From positions 62,001 through 126,000 of the forward strand of contig NZ_NXIE01000002.1 in assembly GCF_004116625.1 (NCBI RefSeq): a DNA stretch of 64,000 bases, written 5' to 3'. Every line of letters begins with the position of its first letter. Positions within the stretch are counted from its first letter, which is position 1. A model generated the notes under the pieces. The model saw only the letters and a list, made by a program, of their open reading frames with translations, had not been told where the DNA came from and ran no database searches. Made by a program: the position numbers and the translations under genes. The DNA is from Halarcobacter mediterraneus (GTDB taxonomy: Bacteria; Campylobacterota; Campylobacteria; Campylobacterales; Arcobacteraceae). This document shows, one piece after another, positions 1 to 7,059 of the stretch.

Positions 1-174
1 TCATTGCAGTTTTTCAATCAAATTAATAGTAAAGGTTTTGAACTGCTGAGAATTCTTCCCAAATTGTTCAATATCAAGAAGATTAATGTCATATTTTGAT
101 GGTAATTGCCAAATTTCTTTTCGCTGTTCTTTTAAGTCTATATATGTAGATGAAATAAAAACGCTTTTTTTCAT
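1..174 (-). CDS. Short DUF4062-like N-terminal protein, probably a truncated gene
   Basis: A complete 57-residue frame with ATG at 174-172 and TGA at 3-1. It begins MKKSVFISSTYIDLKEQRKE, which matches the start of DUF4062 domains (pattern VFISST-DL--ER). That domain opens many larger signalling or defence-type proteins and resembles TIR domains. Normal DUF4062 proteins are several hundred residues long, so this is either a stand-alone remnant or a decayed gene. A good sigma70-type promoter lies upstream at 198-227. An AAGG ribosome site precedes the ATG. Function is unknown; the family assignment rests on about 20 residues. Confidence 0.5.
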   Translation of the reverse strand: MKKSVFISSTYIDLKEQRKEIWQLPSKYDINLLDIEQFGKNSQQFKTFTINLIEKLQ

Positions 175-197
175 AAATAACCTTTTTTAAGTGATAG

Positions 198-227
198 ATT
201 ATATATAAAAGTACTTTGATCTGTCAA
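198..227 (-). promoter_or_regulatory. Promoter with AAGTACTT palindrome between -35 and -10
   Basis: On the minus strand TTGACA (227-222) and TATAAT (203-198) are 18 bp apart. The 8-bp palindrome AAGTACTT (209-216) lies in the spacer. The same arrangement is found upstream of the genes at 4894-5202 and 10327-11364, which suggests a shared operator. It drives the short DUF4062-like frame. Confidence 0.6.
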
Positions 228-298
228 CATAAAATAAGTCACCAAACAATATTTATAAATTTGAATCACTAAGTAAGTATTGGAACTGATTTACCTTA

Positions 299-1039
299 TT
301 AACTAATTTTTATTTCATTCACAATGTTTCGTATAGCCATGATTACTTTATCTGGTTCTGTGATTTGAGGAAAGTGACCACTCTCATGACAGATGTATTG
401 GATAGAGTGTGATGATAAGTCCATTAATTTAGCTTGAAATTCTTTATGTACTTGAAAAGCTTCTTCTGGAACAAATGGCATTTTCTTTGTACCTGACACT
501 ACAGCAATAGGAATATTGGGGAAATGTCCGGCTGCTGAAATTTGTGCTATTGTTTCTTCAACTTGTTCATCTTCCGAATATTTATATTTGTCAAATAGCT
601 TTTCCATTGATTTGAGACCCTCATTAAAAGCATTAACAACAAATGGAGGAATATTCTTCTTCTGTTCAATCACTTCAGAGGGGTAAGGTGAGTCAACAAA
701 AACTATACCTGACACTTCATCTGGGTAAACACGAGAATACAAATTAGCAAGTAGTCCACCGAAAGAATGAGCAACCAATATATAAGGTGGTCTTAATCTC
801 AAGTTATAAAATAATGAACGCATTTCGCTAAGGATAGTATTTCCATCTTGAGATTCAGTTGCTTTCTTAGACCTACCAACACCTCTTCTATTAAATAAAA
901 ACACACTATTTTCCAATGCAAGCTCTGGGTACACTTTATCCCAACTTTTAAATGGCATTCTAAAACCATTTAAAAATACGATACTTATCGAGCCATTATC
1001 AATTCGGTGATATTCAAGATTTATATTGTTTATTGACAT
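299..1039 (-). CDS. Alpha/beta hydrolase
   Basis: A 246-residue single-domain alpha/beta hydrolase with no signal peptide, so cytoplasmic. The oxyanion region is near FLNGFR (22-27). The nucleophile elbow AHSFGG puts the serine at about 92. A probable acidic residue lies in VDSPYP (near 116), and the catalytic histidine is in ESGHFPQ (about 222). NRRGVGRS (50-57) is typical of the fold. The substrate cannot be read from the sequence; esterase, lactonase or haloperoxidase-like are all possible. AAAAGGAT precedes the ATG. A GTTAGCC sequence 19-25 bp upstream of the ATG recalls an integron core site, but no hairpin supports it. Confidence 0.85.
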   Translation of the reverse strand: MSINNINLEYHRIDNGSISIVFLNGFRMPFKSWDKVYPELALENSVFLFNRRGVGRSKKATESQDGNTILSEMRSLFYNLRLRPPYILVAHSFGGLLANLYSRVYPDEVSGIVFVDSPYPSEVIEQKKNIPPFVVNAFNEGLKSMEKLFDKYKYSEDEQVEETIAQISAAGHFPNIPIAVVSGTKKMPFVPEEAFQVHKEFQAKLMDLSSHSIQYICHESGHFPQITEPDKVIMAIRNIVNEIKIS

Positions 1040-1393
1040 CCGTATCCTTTTTTATTTGGCTAACCTTGAACTTGAAACAAGAGTATTTTTCATGAGATTG
1101 TTCAAATTTACTTTTTTTATTTTACTAAATAAAACTTCAAACTACTACAAGTATACCTTTGTTTCTTCCAAAGTTATGTTATAAGTTCATGGCTTACAGA
1201 CCTTACAAGCTCTAAATCCATTTTCAATAGCTTAAACTCTTGTATCATGAAATAGTACATTTTTTTAAGGACTTTTTTACCTTACAAAATGGTAAACAAA
1301 ATATCCCAGTTAATTTTACTATTGTATAAAATAGACTATCATATTTTGTATCTTTTTGCCCAATAATTTGATATTTTCCTTGATTTATCATTT
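1040..1393. other. 354-bp gap without a recognisable gene
   Basis: No frame with family resemblance is visible on either strand. The only notable item is GGCTAAC at 1058-1064, a near-match to an integron core box. A possible partner box is near 1165-1175 with a short matching arm (TTGTTTC / GAAACAA). This could be a worn long attC, but the pairing is too poor to call. Confidence 0.4.
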
Positions 1394-1909
1394 CTAACCC
1401 ACAAATAAATTTTGTTCTAATTTTAGCAATTTTTTTTTAAGTGCTAATCCACCACCATATCCTATAAGTTCTCCATTACTTCCAATGATACGATGACAAG
1501 GAATAATTAAGCCTATGGAGTTTGCACCATTAGCACTTGCTACGGCTCTTACTGCCTTTTCATTATCTATATTTTTTGCTAATTGTAAATATGTTGAAGT
1601 TGTACCATATGGAACTTTCATTAAAGCATCCCAAACACTCTTTTGAAAATTAGTACCAGTAGTTATAATTGGTATATCAAACTCTTTTCGTTGCATATCA
1701 AAATATTCATCAATTTGCTTTCTTGTCTCTTGTAATATATCATCATCTTGCTCTACAAACTTGGCATCAAAACCTTTTTTTAATCTATTGTCTACAGTTG
1801 TTCTCATTTTTCTATATTTAAAATCCAATAAGCAAAGTTTGTTTTCAAATGAGCCTAATATGAAATGTGCATATTTGGTTTTGTAGTATTGTATATTAAT
1901 TTTATTCAT
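1394..1909 (-). CDS. ogt: Methylated-DNA--protein-cysteine methyltransferase
   Basis: A suicide repair enzyme that removes alkyl groups from O6-alkylguanine and O4-alkylthymine in DNA. The 171-residue length is usual. The active-site motif IPCHR puts the acceptor cysteine at 138. FQKSVWDALMKVPYGTTSTY (88-107) and the RAVASANGAN segment (121-130) are the conserved DNA-binding and arginine-finger region. The start overlaps the stop of the upstream gene by one base (TAATG), so the two are translationally coupled. It probably shares an operon with the PEP-mutase-like gene and the Crp-like regulator. Confidence 0.93.
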   Translation of the reverse strand: MNKINIQYYKTKYAHFILGSFENKLCLLDFKYRKMRTTVDNRLKKGFDAKFVEQDDDILQETRKQIDEYFDMQRKEFDIPIITTGTNFQKSVWDALMKVPYGTTSTYLQLAKNIDNEKAVRAVASANGANSIGLIIPCHRIIGSNGELIGYGGGLALKKKLLKLEQNLFVG

Positions 1910-2679
1910 TAAAATAAACTTTGAAATGAGTTATCTTTAGTTATTGTTTCTAATTTATTTTCAAAATTTTCTATAAGTTTATTGTATATAAATGGTCCTT
2001 GACTTACCCTTTTTACTCCTGCATTTTCCAATACATCAAAAGAGTCTAAATCAGGCATTGTCATTACATTAAGGGGTAAATTTATATTTTGTGTAATTGT
2101 TTTAATATCTTCAATATTAACTATACAAGGTACAAAAATACCATCAACCCCTATGTCTTCATAAAGTTTAATTCTTTCTAAAGTATTTTCAAGTGGATTT
2201 TCTAAGCCCATAATAAAATTATCAGTTCGTACATTTATAAATATATCAATATTTTTTTCCTTTAGGCTATCTACAATCTCTTTTAATATTTGTGCAAATC
2301 TATCTTTATCCACAATTTCTCTTATCCCGTTTTCTACTACAGAATCTTCTATATTGATACCAACTACACCAATATCATAAAGGGAAATAATATTTTCAAT
2401 AATTTTGTTGATATCACGGCTATATCCTGCTTCAATATCAACACTAAGAGGTACATTTACTTTAGAGATGATTTGTTTTACTATTTTATATAACTCTTCA
2501 AAGCTCATCTCCTCACCATCTTCATAACCCAAGCTTTTGGCAATTGCAAAACTTGAAGTACCGATAGCTTTATAGCCTTGTTTTTCGAATATCAATGCAT
2601 TATTTAAGTCCCAAACATTACCAATATGTAAAATTTCTTTAGAAACATGTAATTCTCTAAATTGTTGTGTTTTTGTCAT
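1909..2679 (-). CDS. Isocitrate lyase / PEP mutase superfamily protein
   Basis: A 256-residue TIM-barrel protein of the isocitrate lyase/phosphoenolpyruvate mutase superfamily. Visible family marks are the SVDIEAGYS metal-binding strand (about 79-87), GINIEDS (about 107-113) and the NVRTD strand. The isocitrate-lyase KKCGH loop is absent, so it is not a glyoxylate-cycle enzyme. C-C lyases and PEP-mutase-like enzymes of unknown substrate are the closest class. AAAGGAG precedes the ATG. It lies between a Crp/Fnr-type regulator and ogt in one apparent transcript; the functional link is not evident. Confidence 0.85.
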   Translation of the reverse strand: MTKTQQFRELHVSKEILHIGNVWDLNNALIFEKQGYKAIGTSSFAIAKSLGYEDGEEMSFEELYKIVKQIISKVNVPLSVDIEAGYSRDINKIIENIISLYDIGVVGINIEDSVVENGIREIVDKDRFAQILKEIVDSLKEKNIDIFINVRTDNFIMGLENPLENTLERIKLYEDIGVDGIFVPCIVNIEDIKTITQNINLPLNVMTMPDLDSFDVLENAGVKRVSQGPFIYNKLIENFENKLETITKDNSFQSLF

Positions 2680-2736
2680 GTCATACTCCTTTATGTTATT
2701 TTAGAGTATTGTATTAAAAAATAAAATCTATTTCAT

Positions 2737-3336
2737 TCACCTAGATTCATTTTTACGAAGTTTACTTAAAGTTTGAGGAGCAACTCCTAAAAATGTGGCT
2801 ATATGGTATGACTTTACTTTTTTAAAAATATTTGGGTATTCGTCAAGTAGTCTTTTGTATCTCTCCTCAACATTTTCACTCATCAAAGATATAACTCTTT
2901 TATAGGTAGAACTAAAATAAGTATCATGTAACCAAACTCTGGCTACATGTTCCCATTTTTTATCTGCATTTTTCAAAAACTCATCCATATCTCTTAAACT
3001 AATAACATAAAATATACAGTCTTCCAAAGCTTCAAAATGTAACATAGAAGCATCATTTTCATAATAACTTACACTGTCATCCATAAAGTGGTTTAATCCA
3101 TATTTACTTTTACCTCTAAAATATATTTGCCAAGTAAAATCTTTGCCATTTATATCTGTAAAATAGGATCGTGCCAATCCTCTTTTAATAAAATAAAAAT
3201 CACTGAAAATATCTCCTGCATTTGAAATAATTGTACCTTTCTTAACTTCTACTTTTTTAAATCTTGAAGTTAATTCATCCCATTCGTTTTCAGCTATATT
3301 TATATGTTTTGTGATTAGTTTTTTTAAATATCTCAT
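2737..3336 (-). CDS. Crp/Fnr-type transcriptional regulator
   Basis: About 199 residues from the ATG at 3336. The frame is open further upstream, but that extension is simply translated attC sequence, so the inner ATG with AAGG is the better start. The N-terminal part is a cyclic-nucleotide-binding-type beta barrel (ISNAGDIFSDFYFIKRGLAR; the G-D--- and F-IK-G pattern). A C-terminal helix-turn-helix contains HIATFLGVAPQTLSKLRK. No cysteine cluster of Fnr type is present, so it does not look like an iron-sulfur oxygen sensor. It directly precedes the PEP-mutase-like and ogt genes and may regulate them. Confidence 0.85.
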   Translation of the reverse strand: MRYLKKLITKHINIAENEWDELTSRFKKVEVKKGTIISNAGDIFSDFYFIKRGLARSYFTDINGKDFTWQIYFRGKSKYGLNHFMDDSVSYYENDASMLHFEALEDCIFYVISLRDMDEFLKNADKKWEHVARVWLHDTYFSSTYKRVISLMSENVEERYKRLLDEYPNIFKKVKSYHIATFLGVAPQTLSKLRKNESR

Positions 3337-3353
3337 GAGTGCCTTTTTTGTAA

Positions 3354-3421
3354 TTATAACGATTGAATTGAGAAATAGTTTACCCTCAGGGTAATTTATT
3401 GTCTCCACTGATTTGTTATAC
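3354..3421 (-). repeat. attC integron recombination site A
   Basis: Read on the minus strand, it starts with GTATAAC (R'') and ends with GTTATAA (R'). Between them is an imperfect hairpin, GAGACAATAAATTACCC paired with GGGTAAACTATTTCTC around a TGA tip. The stop codon of the kinase gene (3416-3418) lies inside the R'' box, as is usual for cassettes. The Crp-like gene starts just after the R' box. Confidence 0.88.
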
Positions 3422-3910
3422 ATTTGCTTCAATAATTATATTAAATCCTTCGCTTTTCGATGGAGCTTCAAAATATTGTGTAACATGATTAAATACTTCT
3501 TCATTATCAAATTGTGCTCTATGAGGTTGTTGATCTCTTCGTTTAGCAATTTGGACTAAACACTGCTCATCACTTAAGTCTAGAAAGATAAGCTCATGAT
3601 TACACTTTACCTCATTACATAGTTGTTTGAACCATTGTCTTTGTTTTTTTGTATTTGCAGGGAAATCCATAACTACATTTGTACCTGTATTTAAAATCTG
3701 TTCTACATGTGACTTCACAAAAGGTTTAATCAGCATGGAGAATTTTATAAAATCATCAAAAGAGTTTATTTGATTTGGATAATGAGCTTCCAGCCAATCA
3801 TCTTCTGAAAGAAGTACTGCATTTTTCTCAAGTGATATGGTTTTTGATTTTGTAGTTTTTCCAGCTCCCATTTTTCCACAAAAAAAAGTGAGTGTTCCTT
3901 TTTGGTTCAT
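3416..3910 (-). CDS. P-loop kinase-like ATPase, integron cassette gene
   Basis: 164 residues from the ATG at 3910, chosen because AGGAAGA lies just upstream and earlier codons belong to a toxin remnant. The Walker A motif is CGKMGAGKTTKSK near the N terminus. SEDDW follows where small kinases carry the substrate-binding acidic pair. A nucleotide-monophosphate-kinase-like lid (AKRRDQQPHRAQFDNEE) is in the C-terminal half. Related short ATPases are found near zeta toxin and shikimate-kinase-like groups; the substrate is unknown. TAA is embedded in attC site A. Confidence 0.82.
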   Translation of the reverse strand: MNQKGTLTFFCGKMGAGKTTKSKTISLEKNAVLLSEDDWLEAHYPNQINSFDDFIKFSMLIKPFVKSHVEQILNTGTNVVMDFPANTKKQRQWFKQLCNEVKCNHELIFLDLSDEQCLVQIAKRRDQQPHRAQFDNEEVFNHVTQYFEAPSKSEGFNIIIEANV

Positions 3911-3926
3911 TAATTCTTCCTTTAGT

Positions 3927-3959
3927 GTATAACGTTTGTCGTGATCGTATTTGTTATAT
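3927..3959 (-). repeat. Collapsed attC-like site
   Basis: On the minus strand ATATAAC and GTTATAC boxes enclose only about 19 bases. The flanks (AACAAAT next to R'' and AAACGTTA at R') equal those of the full attC sites B and D. The central hairpin arm has been lost. It separates the toxin remnant from the kinase gene. Recombination activity is doubtful without the stem. Confidence 0.55.
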
Positions 3960-4243
3960 CTTTCTCTCTTTCCAATAGTTCGGTTATGAAGTTGCATAAC
4001 AGCTAAAATAATAATTTCATCATCTCTTTGAAAATAAATTATGCCAAATGGAAATCTGTTAGTTAAGCATCTTCTTATTTCTCCATCTAGTTTTTACCAA
4101 GCAGCAAGATATTCTAAAATTTGTTGGATTGTTTTTTGAACTTCATATGCAAATTCAACACCGAGTCCATCTTTACACTCTTGATAATAATCAACAAAAG
4201 CATTTAGTTCTAGTTCGGCATCTGGATGAAAAGAGTAAGCCAT
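3950..4243 (-). pseudogene. ParE/RelE-family toxin remnant
   Basis: The frame starts MAYSFHPDAELELNAFVDYY, a typical ParE/RelE start. An in-frame TAA stops it after about 49 codons (4096-4094), in a position where the family has a residue between AAW and KLDGEIRRCL. The frame then continues with GEIRRCLTNRFPFGIIYF and IIILAVMQLHNR, the usual second half of these mRNA-interferase or gyrase-poisoning toxins. The full length would be about 98 codons. The ATG abuts the stop of the upstream antidote remnant without spacing. The intact protein would have been a cytoplasmic toxin; with the stop it is presumably dead. Confidence 0.8.
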
Positions 4244-4477
4244 TTATGAGTTAAGTCTTTGAGAGATTTTTTTGAAAACTTCATTTCCATCAACCAACGT
4301 AACGGAATTTGACTCGATTTCTTATTTTCTTTTATTTGCTTCTTTTATCCAAAGTTAATCTATATCATTATTTAAAGGCGTAATACTAGCTAATATTTTG
4401 TCAACAATTTTAGTTTTCAAATCTATTGGTAAAATATCTATCTCATTAAAAAGTTCATCTTCTTTTAAAGCTGTCAT
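4244..4477 (-). pseudogene. Addiction-module antidote remnant (TIGR02574-like)
   Basis: The frame starts MTALKEDELFNEIDILPIDL, then KTKIVDKILASI, resembling the small antidote family paired with ParE/RelE toxins. Two in-frame TAA codons (4357-4355 and 4324-4322) interrupt it. The sequence between and after them still reads LWIKEANKRK and EIESNSVTLVDGNEVFKKI, the conserved end of this family. The ancestral length of 77 codons is normal. A 9-bp-arm inverted repeat at 4496-4528 just upstream is the likely autoregulatory operator. Confidence 0.78.
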
Positions 4478-4495
4478 AGTAAACTCCAATATTCA

Positions 4496-4528
4496 AATAT
4501 ACATTATTTTAGCAAAATGATGTATATT
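4496..4528. promoter_or_regulatory. Inverted repeat, probable antidote operator
   Basis: Perfect arms AATATACAT (4496-4504) and ATGTATATT (4520-4528) are separated by 15 bp and placed about 20 bp before the antidote ATG. Toxin-antitoxin operons are normally repressed at such palindromes. This one outlived the genes it served. Confidence 0.5.
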
Positions 4529-4567
4529 TTATCATTAAATAAAACTATTAAACAATTTTTAGTGTGA

Positions 4568-4702
4568 TTATAAAAAAGTATGTCTTTTAATTTTCTTATT
4601 ATCAAACCAGATGTAAGTTGCCGAATCATCATCAATCTCTTCAATTGTCATTATTTCAGTAGTAGCTTTTAACTGAACTGTATTTCCGCCTTTAAAACTC
4701 AT
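4568..4702 (-). CDS. Small DUF2158 (YodC-like) protein
   Basis: 44 residues, MSFKGGNTVQLKATTEIMTI then EEIDDDSATYIWFDNKK. The spacing of VQLK, MTIEEI and the W-F end match DUF2158/YodC proteins, which are usually 45-60 residues and of unknown function. AAAGGTG precedes the ATG. The next upstream element is a collapsed attC-like site (4799-4827), so it may be an old cassette gene. The family match is by eye on a short protein. Confidence 0.65.
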   Translation of the reverse strand: MSFKGGNTVQLKATTEIMTIEEIDDDSATYIWFDNKKIKRHTFL

Positions 4703-4798
4703 TTTACACCTTTATTTAAATTTACCAATTTACTTTCATAAATAGGCATATTCAAAATTGAGGGAAATATTCAGCTTTAGATATAACTATTTATTGAA

Positions 4799-4827
4799 TA
4801 TAACGGATAAAAAACTACTTGTTAGAA
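4799..4827 (-). repeat. Possible collapsed attC-like site
   Basis: On the minus strand TTCTAAC and GTTATAT enclose 15 bases with no hairpin. The sequence just beyond (ATTCAATAAATAGTTA on the minus strand) is shared with the right-hand end of the cassette array near 11395-11410. That shared block is the stronger hint that this is array-derived. Confidence 0.4.
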
Positions 4828-4840
4828 TAAGGGATAACAT

Positions 4841-4863
4841 AAAATAGTGCCTGACACCTTTTT
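4841..4863. repeat. 23-bp direct repeat, left copy
   Basis: Contains ATAGTGCCTGACACC between short A and T runs. An identical 23-bp copy lies at 5848-5870. The two bracket the YdhR-like gene, the small unknown gene and the XRE regulator. GTGCCTGACACC is nearly palindromic, recalling REP-type dispersed repeats. Confidence 0.75.
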
Positions 4864-4893
4864 TCTAAAATAAATCTTTCTTTTTTAGAATTA

Positions 4894-5202
4894 TTAACTG
4901 ATTATTTCATTTAAAATATTATCTACTATAACTGGTGTTTCAAGATAAGTAATCTCTGGTTCTGAACCATATTTTTCACGAACAAATTCTTTCCAACTTT
5001 CAGTATAAACGGCTTCTGCATCTTCACGAGACTCCCAAAGATAAATTCCACCAACAGAATGACCTTCATCAAAAATAACATAACACTTTCGAATCAATCC
5101 AGATAGTTTTTTATAATTTGGTGCCGTACTCAAAAATATATCTTTTGCCTCAGCCTGAGAAATAGGACTAGGTAACTTAAATTTAGTGATAGATGTAATC
5201 AT
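4894..5202 (-). CDS. YdhR-like putative monooxygenase
   Basis: 102 residues of ferredoxin-like fold. MITSITKFKLPSPISQAEAK, GGIYLWESREDAEAVYTESW and the PVIVDN ending follow the YdhR family of small dimeric monooxygenase-like proteins related to antibiotic-biosynthesis monooxygenases. No cofactor motif is present, as usual for the family, and no reaction is assigned. A very strong AAGGAGGAG ribosome site precedes the ATG. The promoter at 5228-5255 holds an AAGTACTT palindrome, so the gene is probably controlled by a repressor. Confidence 0.8.
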   Translation of the reverse strand: MITSITKFKLPSPISQAEAKDIFLSTAPNYKKLSGLIRKCYVIFDEGHSVGGIYLWESREDAEAVYTESWKEFVREKYGSEPEITYLETPVIVDNILNEIIS

Positions 5203-5227
5203 TCACTCCTCCTTAAGTAATTAATAT

Positions 5228-5255
5228 TTTATATAAAAAAGTACTTATGTGTCAA
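5228..5255 (-). promoter_or_regulatory. Promoter with AAGTACTT palindrome, YdhR-like gene
   Basis: Minus-strand TTGACA (5255-5250) and TATAAA (5233-5228) are 16 bp apart, with AAGTACTT (5239-5246) between them. The palindrome sits 5 bp before the -10, exactly as at 198-227. Confidence 0.6.
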
Positions 5256-5264
5256 ATACATTAA

Positions 5265-5480
5265 TCAACCATTTTTTTCAATTTTATCTATTTTTTTTTC
5301 AATAATTTTAATTGTATTTCCAATATTTTTTAAGATTTGTTCTTTTTGCTCAGTAGGAATACTTTCTGATAGTAAATATTTGATTACATTTAATGTTGTT
5401 TCAACAAGTATTAGGTCTTCTTGAAGATTATTTTTATAATTTTCAATTCTATCTATTGATATTTTTATTTTATCTTTCAT
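5265..5480 (-). CDS. Small coiled-coil protein of unknown function
   Basis: 71 residues from the ATG at 5480, which has GGGAG upstream; the longer frame from 5534 has no ribosome site and overlaps the divergent promoter region. MKDKIKISIDRIENYKNNLQ and IIEKKIDKIEKNG are charged, helical and likely to form a coiled coil. No family is recognised. It is divergent from the XRE regulator at 5577 and may be its target or partner. Confidence 0.5.
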   Translation of the reverse strand: MKDKIKISIDRIENYKNNLQEDLILVETTLNVIKYLLSESIPTEQKEQILKNIGNTIKIIEKKIDKIEKNG

Positions 5481-5576
5481 CAACACTCCCTTAATTAAAT
5501 AATTATGCTCTATAGAACATTTATAAAGAATCATATCTACTATAAACTTATAAATAAATTACCTATAGGACATATT

Positions 5577-5825
5577 ATGAATACAACTAACTTTTCAAAT
5601 GAAGAAATTGAAGTTTTTTATAAAAGAATTGGAGATAATGTAAGAAAATATCGAAAAGAAAAGAATTTTACTCAAATGCAATTAGCCTTAGCAATTGGTC
5701 ATAACTCTGTTGGGTATGTAGCAAAAGCGGAACTATACAAATATGGAAAACACTTCAATCTAGAACAACTATACAAAATATCTAAAGTGTTAGATATAAA
5801 ATTGAGTATGTTGATAGATGACTAA
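5577..5825 (+). CDS. XRE-family helix-turn-helix regulator
   Basis: 82 residues. The start at 5577 is preceded by TAGGA; the open frame begins earlier at 5505, but that part has no ribosome site. The HTH_3 domain covers about residues 14-80, KRIGDNVRKYRKEKNFTQMQ then ALAIGHN and LEQLYKISKVLDIKLSMLI. It is a DNA-binding domain only, as in phage-type or restriction-control regulators. Palindromic CCTATAGG (5562-5569) overlaps the ribosome site and CTATAG recurs near 5511-5516, which could be its operator. Confidence 0.8.
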   Translation: MNTTNFSNEEIEVFYKRIGDNVRKYRKEKNFTQMQLALAIGHNSVGYVAKAELYKYGKHFNLEQLYKISKVLDIKLSMLIDD

Positions 5826-5847
5826 TCTTTTAAATTATTAATTACTT

Positions 5848-5895
5848 AAAATAGTGCCTGACACCTTTTTAGACACCTTTTTAGACACCTTTTTA
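5848..5895. repeat. 23-bp direct repeat, right copy, plus short tandem repeats
   Basis: The first 23 bp (5848-5870) equal 4841-4863. They are followed by two further copies of the 12-mer AGACACCTTTTT. Homology to lpdA begins directly after, so this is a rearrangement junction. Confidence 0.7.
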
Positions 5896-6218
5896 TTGGT
5901 CTCAATTATGAAGTTTCATCATTCCCATGGTCTGCTTCTGGACGTGCATTAGCAGCAGATGTTGCAGATGCTGGTATGACAAAACTTATCTTCGATAAAG
6001 ATACTCACCAACTAATTGGTGGAGCAATCGTAGGAGATAACGCAGGGGAGCTATTAGGAGAAATCTCACTAGCTCTAGAGATGGATTGTGATGCAGAAGA
6101 TATAGGACTTACAATTCACGCTCACCCAACACTACACGAGTCTGTAGGTATGTGTGCAGAGATATTCCATGGGAGTATTACTGATTTACCAAATGCAAAG
6201 GCTGTTAAGAAAAAATAG
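5895..6218 (+). pseudogene. lpdA 3' fragment, copy 1 (dihydrolipoyl dehydrogenase C terminus)
   Basis: The frame is open without a start from about 5895 and ends at TAA 6218. It reads GLNYEVSSFPWSASGRALAA, GMTKLIFDK, IGGAIVGDNAGELLGEISLA, then IHAHPTLHES and ITDLPNAKAVKKK. This is the dimerisation domain of the E3 subunit of 2-oxoacid dehydrogenases, including the HAHPTLHE catalytic histidine and glutamate. The FAD and NAD domains are missing, so about three quarters of the gene is absent. An ATG at 5976 exists but would yield only 80 residues with no active enzyme. A terminator follows at 6244-6278. Confidence 0.88.
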
Positions 6219-6243
6219 TTTTAAACTGTTAAAATATTTGAAT

Positions 6244-6278
6244 AAAACCCATCTTCTTTATTTGAAGGTGGGTTTTTT
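6244..6278. terminator. Rho-independent terminator of the lpdA fragment
   Basis: AAAACCCATCTTC pairs with GAAGGTGGGTTTT around a 7-base loop, followed by T residues. One G-T pair. The 3' arm and loop recur in the second lpdA fragment at about 7246-7267. Confidence 0.85.
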
Positions 6279-6982
6279 ATACAAAAATATCTAAATTTGT
6301 TGTGTTTACAGAATCTTTATATTTCAGTGTAGAGTCATCAAGTCCTAGTGCTTTTTCCAATTGCTTAATTAATTTTGATTTATCATCTTTATATAAATAA
6401 CTTTCAATACTAGCTATAAATTTTTTTTCAAAATCTTTGTCAGTTTTTAATCTTTCATATAATTTATTAAAATCTACACTTTCTACTTCTTTTTCTAGTG
6501 TAAAATTTAATTGAAGCTCTTTTTGTATATTTACACTTTTTTCATAGTAGCTAGTATGAAAAGCAATTCTGCTAACTCTTGTTTGGCCTTCTCTTGTGTA
6601 GTTTTCATCATCATATGCTAAATGTTGTAGTATAGTCTACTTGTGCATATATATTATAATAATGTGTTCTTCCATTGCCATTATATACATCGAAGCTATC
6701 TTGAGAAGCAGATGTTATGGTAAAATCACCTGAGCCATCTTCCCCATTTTTGAAGTTTTCAATTATATCTGAAACTTTTCTTATGCCATTTACAGCATTT
6801 TTTAACCAAGGATATTCTTTTAATTGTTCTTTTGTTGGTTCATATTCTTTTCGTTGATTATCTACTTCTGCAATAGCAGAGTTTATTTTATTTACAGTTT
6901 CTTCATCAAGTTTTTGCGCCTTGGGTAAAGTTAATATCTCTTTAAAAGAATTTAATACATTATTTGAAGAATCTACTATCAT
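6277..6982 (-). pseudogene. Unknown gene, broken by a frameshift
   Basis: The first part starts at ATG 6982 (AAAGGAT upstream) and ends at TGA near 6611 after 123 residues. In another frame the sequence continues without a stop from about 6620 to TAA at 6279-6277, beginning AYDDENYTREGQTRVSRIAF and ending NTTNLDIFV. The second half has no start codon of its own and similar composition, so the ancestral protein was about 235 residues. No slippery heptamer is seen at the junction. No family is recognised. It lies between the two lpdA fragments and its end overlaps the lpdA terminator. Confidence 0.6.
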
Positions 6983-7059
6983 ATGAATCCTTTTTAAACT
7001 ACTAATAAGAATTGTATTACTTATTTTATTAATAATGGTTTAAGTTATATGCAATTTAA

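Noticed and set aside
1058-1175. Possible long attC upstream of the hydrolase gene (GGCTAAC and a distant GTTATAA)
   Set aside because: The core box deviates from the consensus and only seven bases of the arms pair; not enough beside the clear sites further on.
2290-2493. Plus-strand frame of 67 codons
   Set aside because: Antisense to the PEP-mutase-like gene, with a composition of shadow type.
3337-3432. Longer N terminus of the Crp-like regulator
   Set aside because: The added codons are the attC sequence itself; the ATG at 3336 follows the R' box.
3911-3997. Longer N terminus of the P-loop kinase
   Set aside because: The added residues (MQLHNRTIGK) are the end of the toxin remnant; the ATG at 3910 has a ribosome site.
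4094-4357. TAA codons in the toxin and antidote as genuine recoding
   Set aside because: TAA ends other genes normally in this window, so decay is the simpler reading.
5859-5895. Three AGACACCTTTTT-type repeats as a CRISPR remnant
   Set aside because: Repeats of 12 bp are directly adjacent with no spacers; no cas genes are near.
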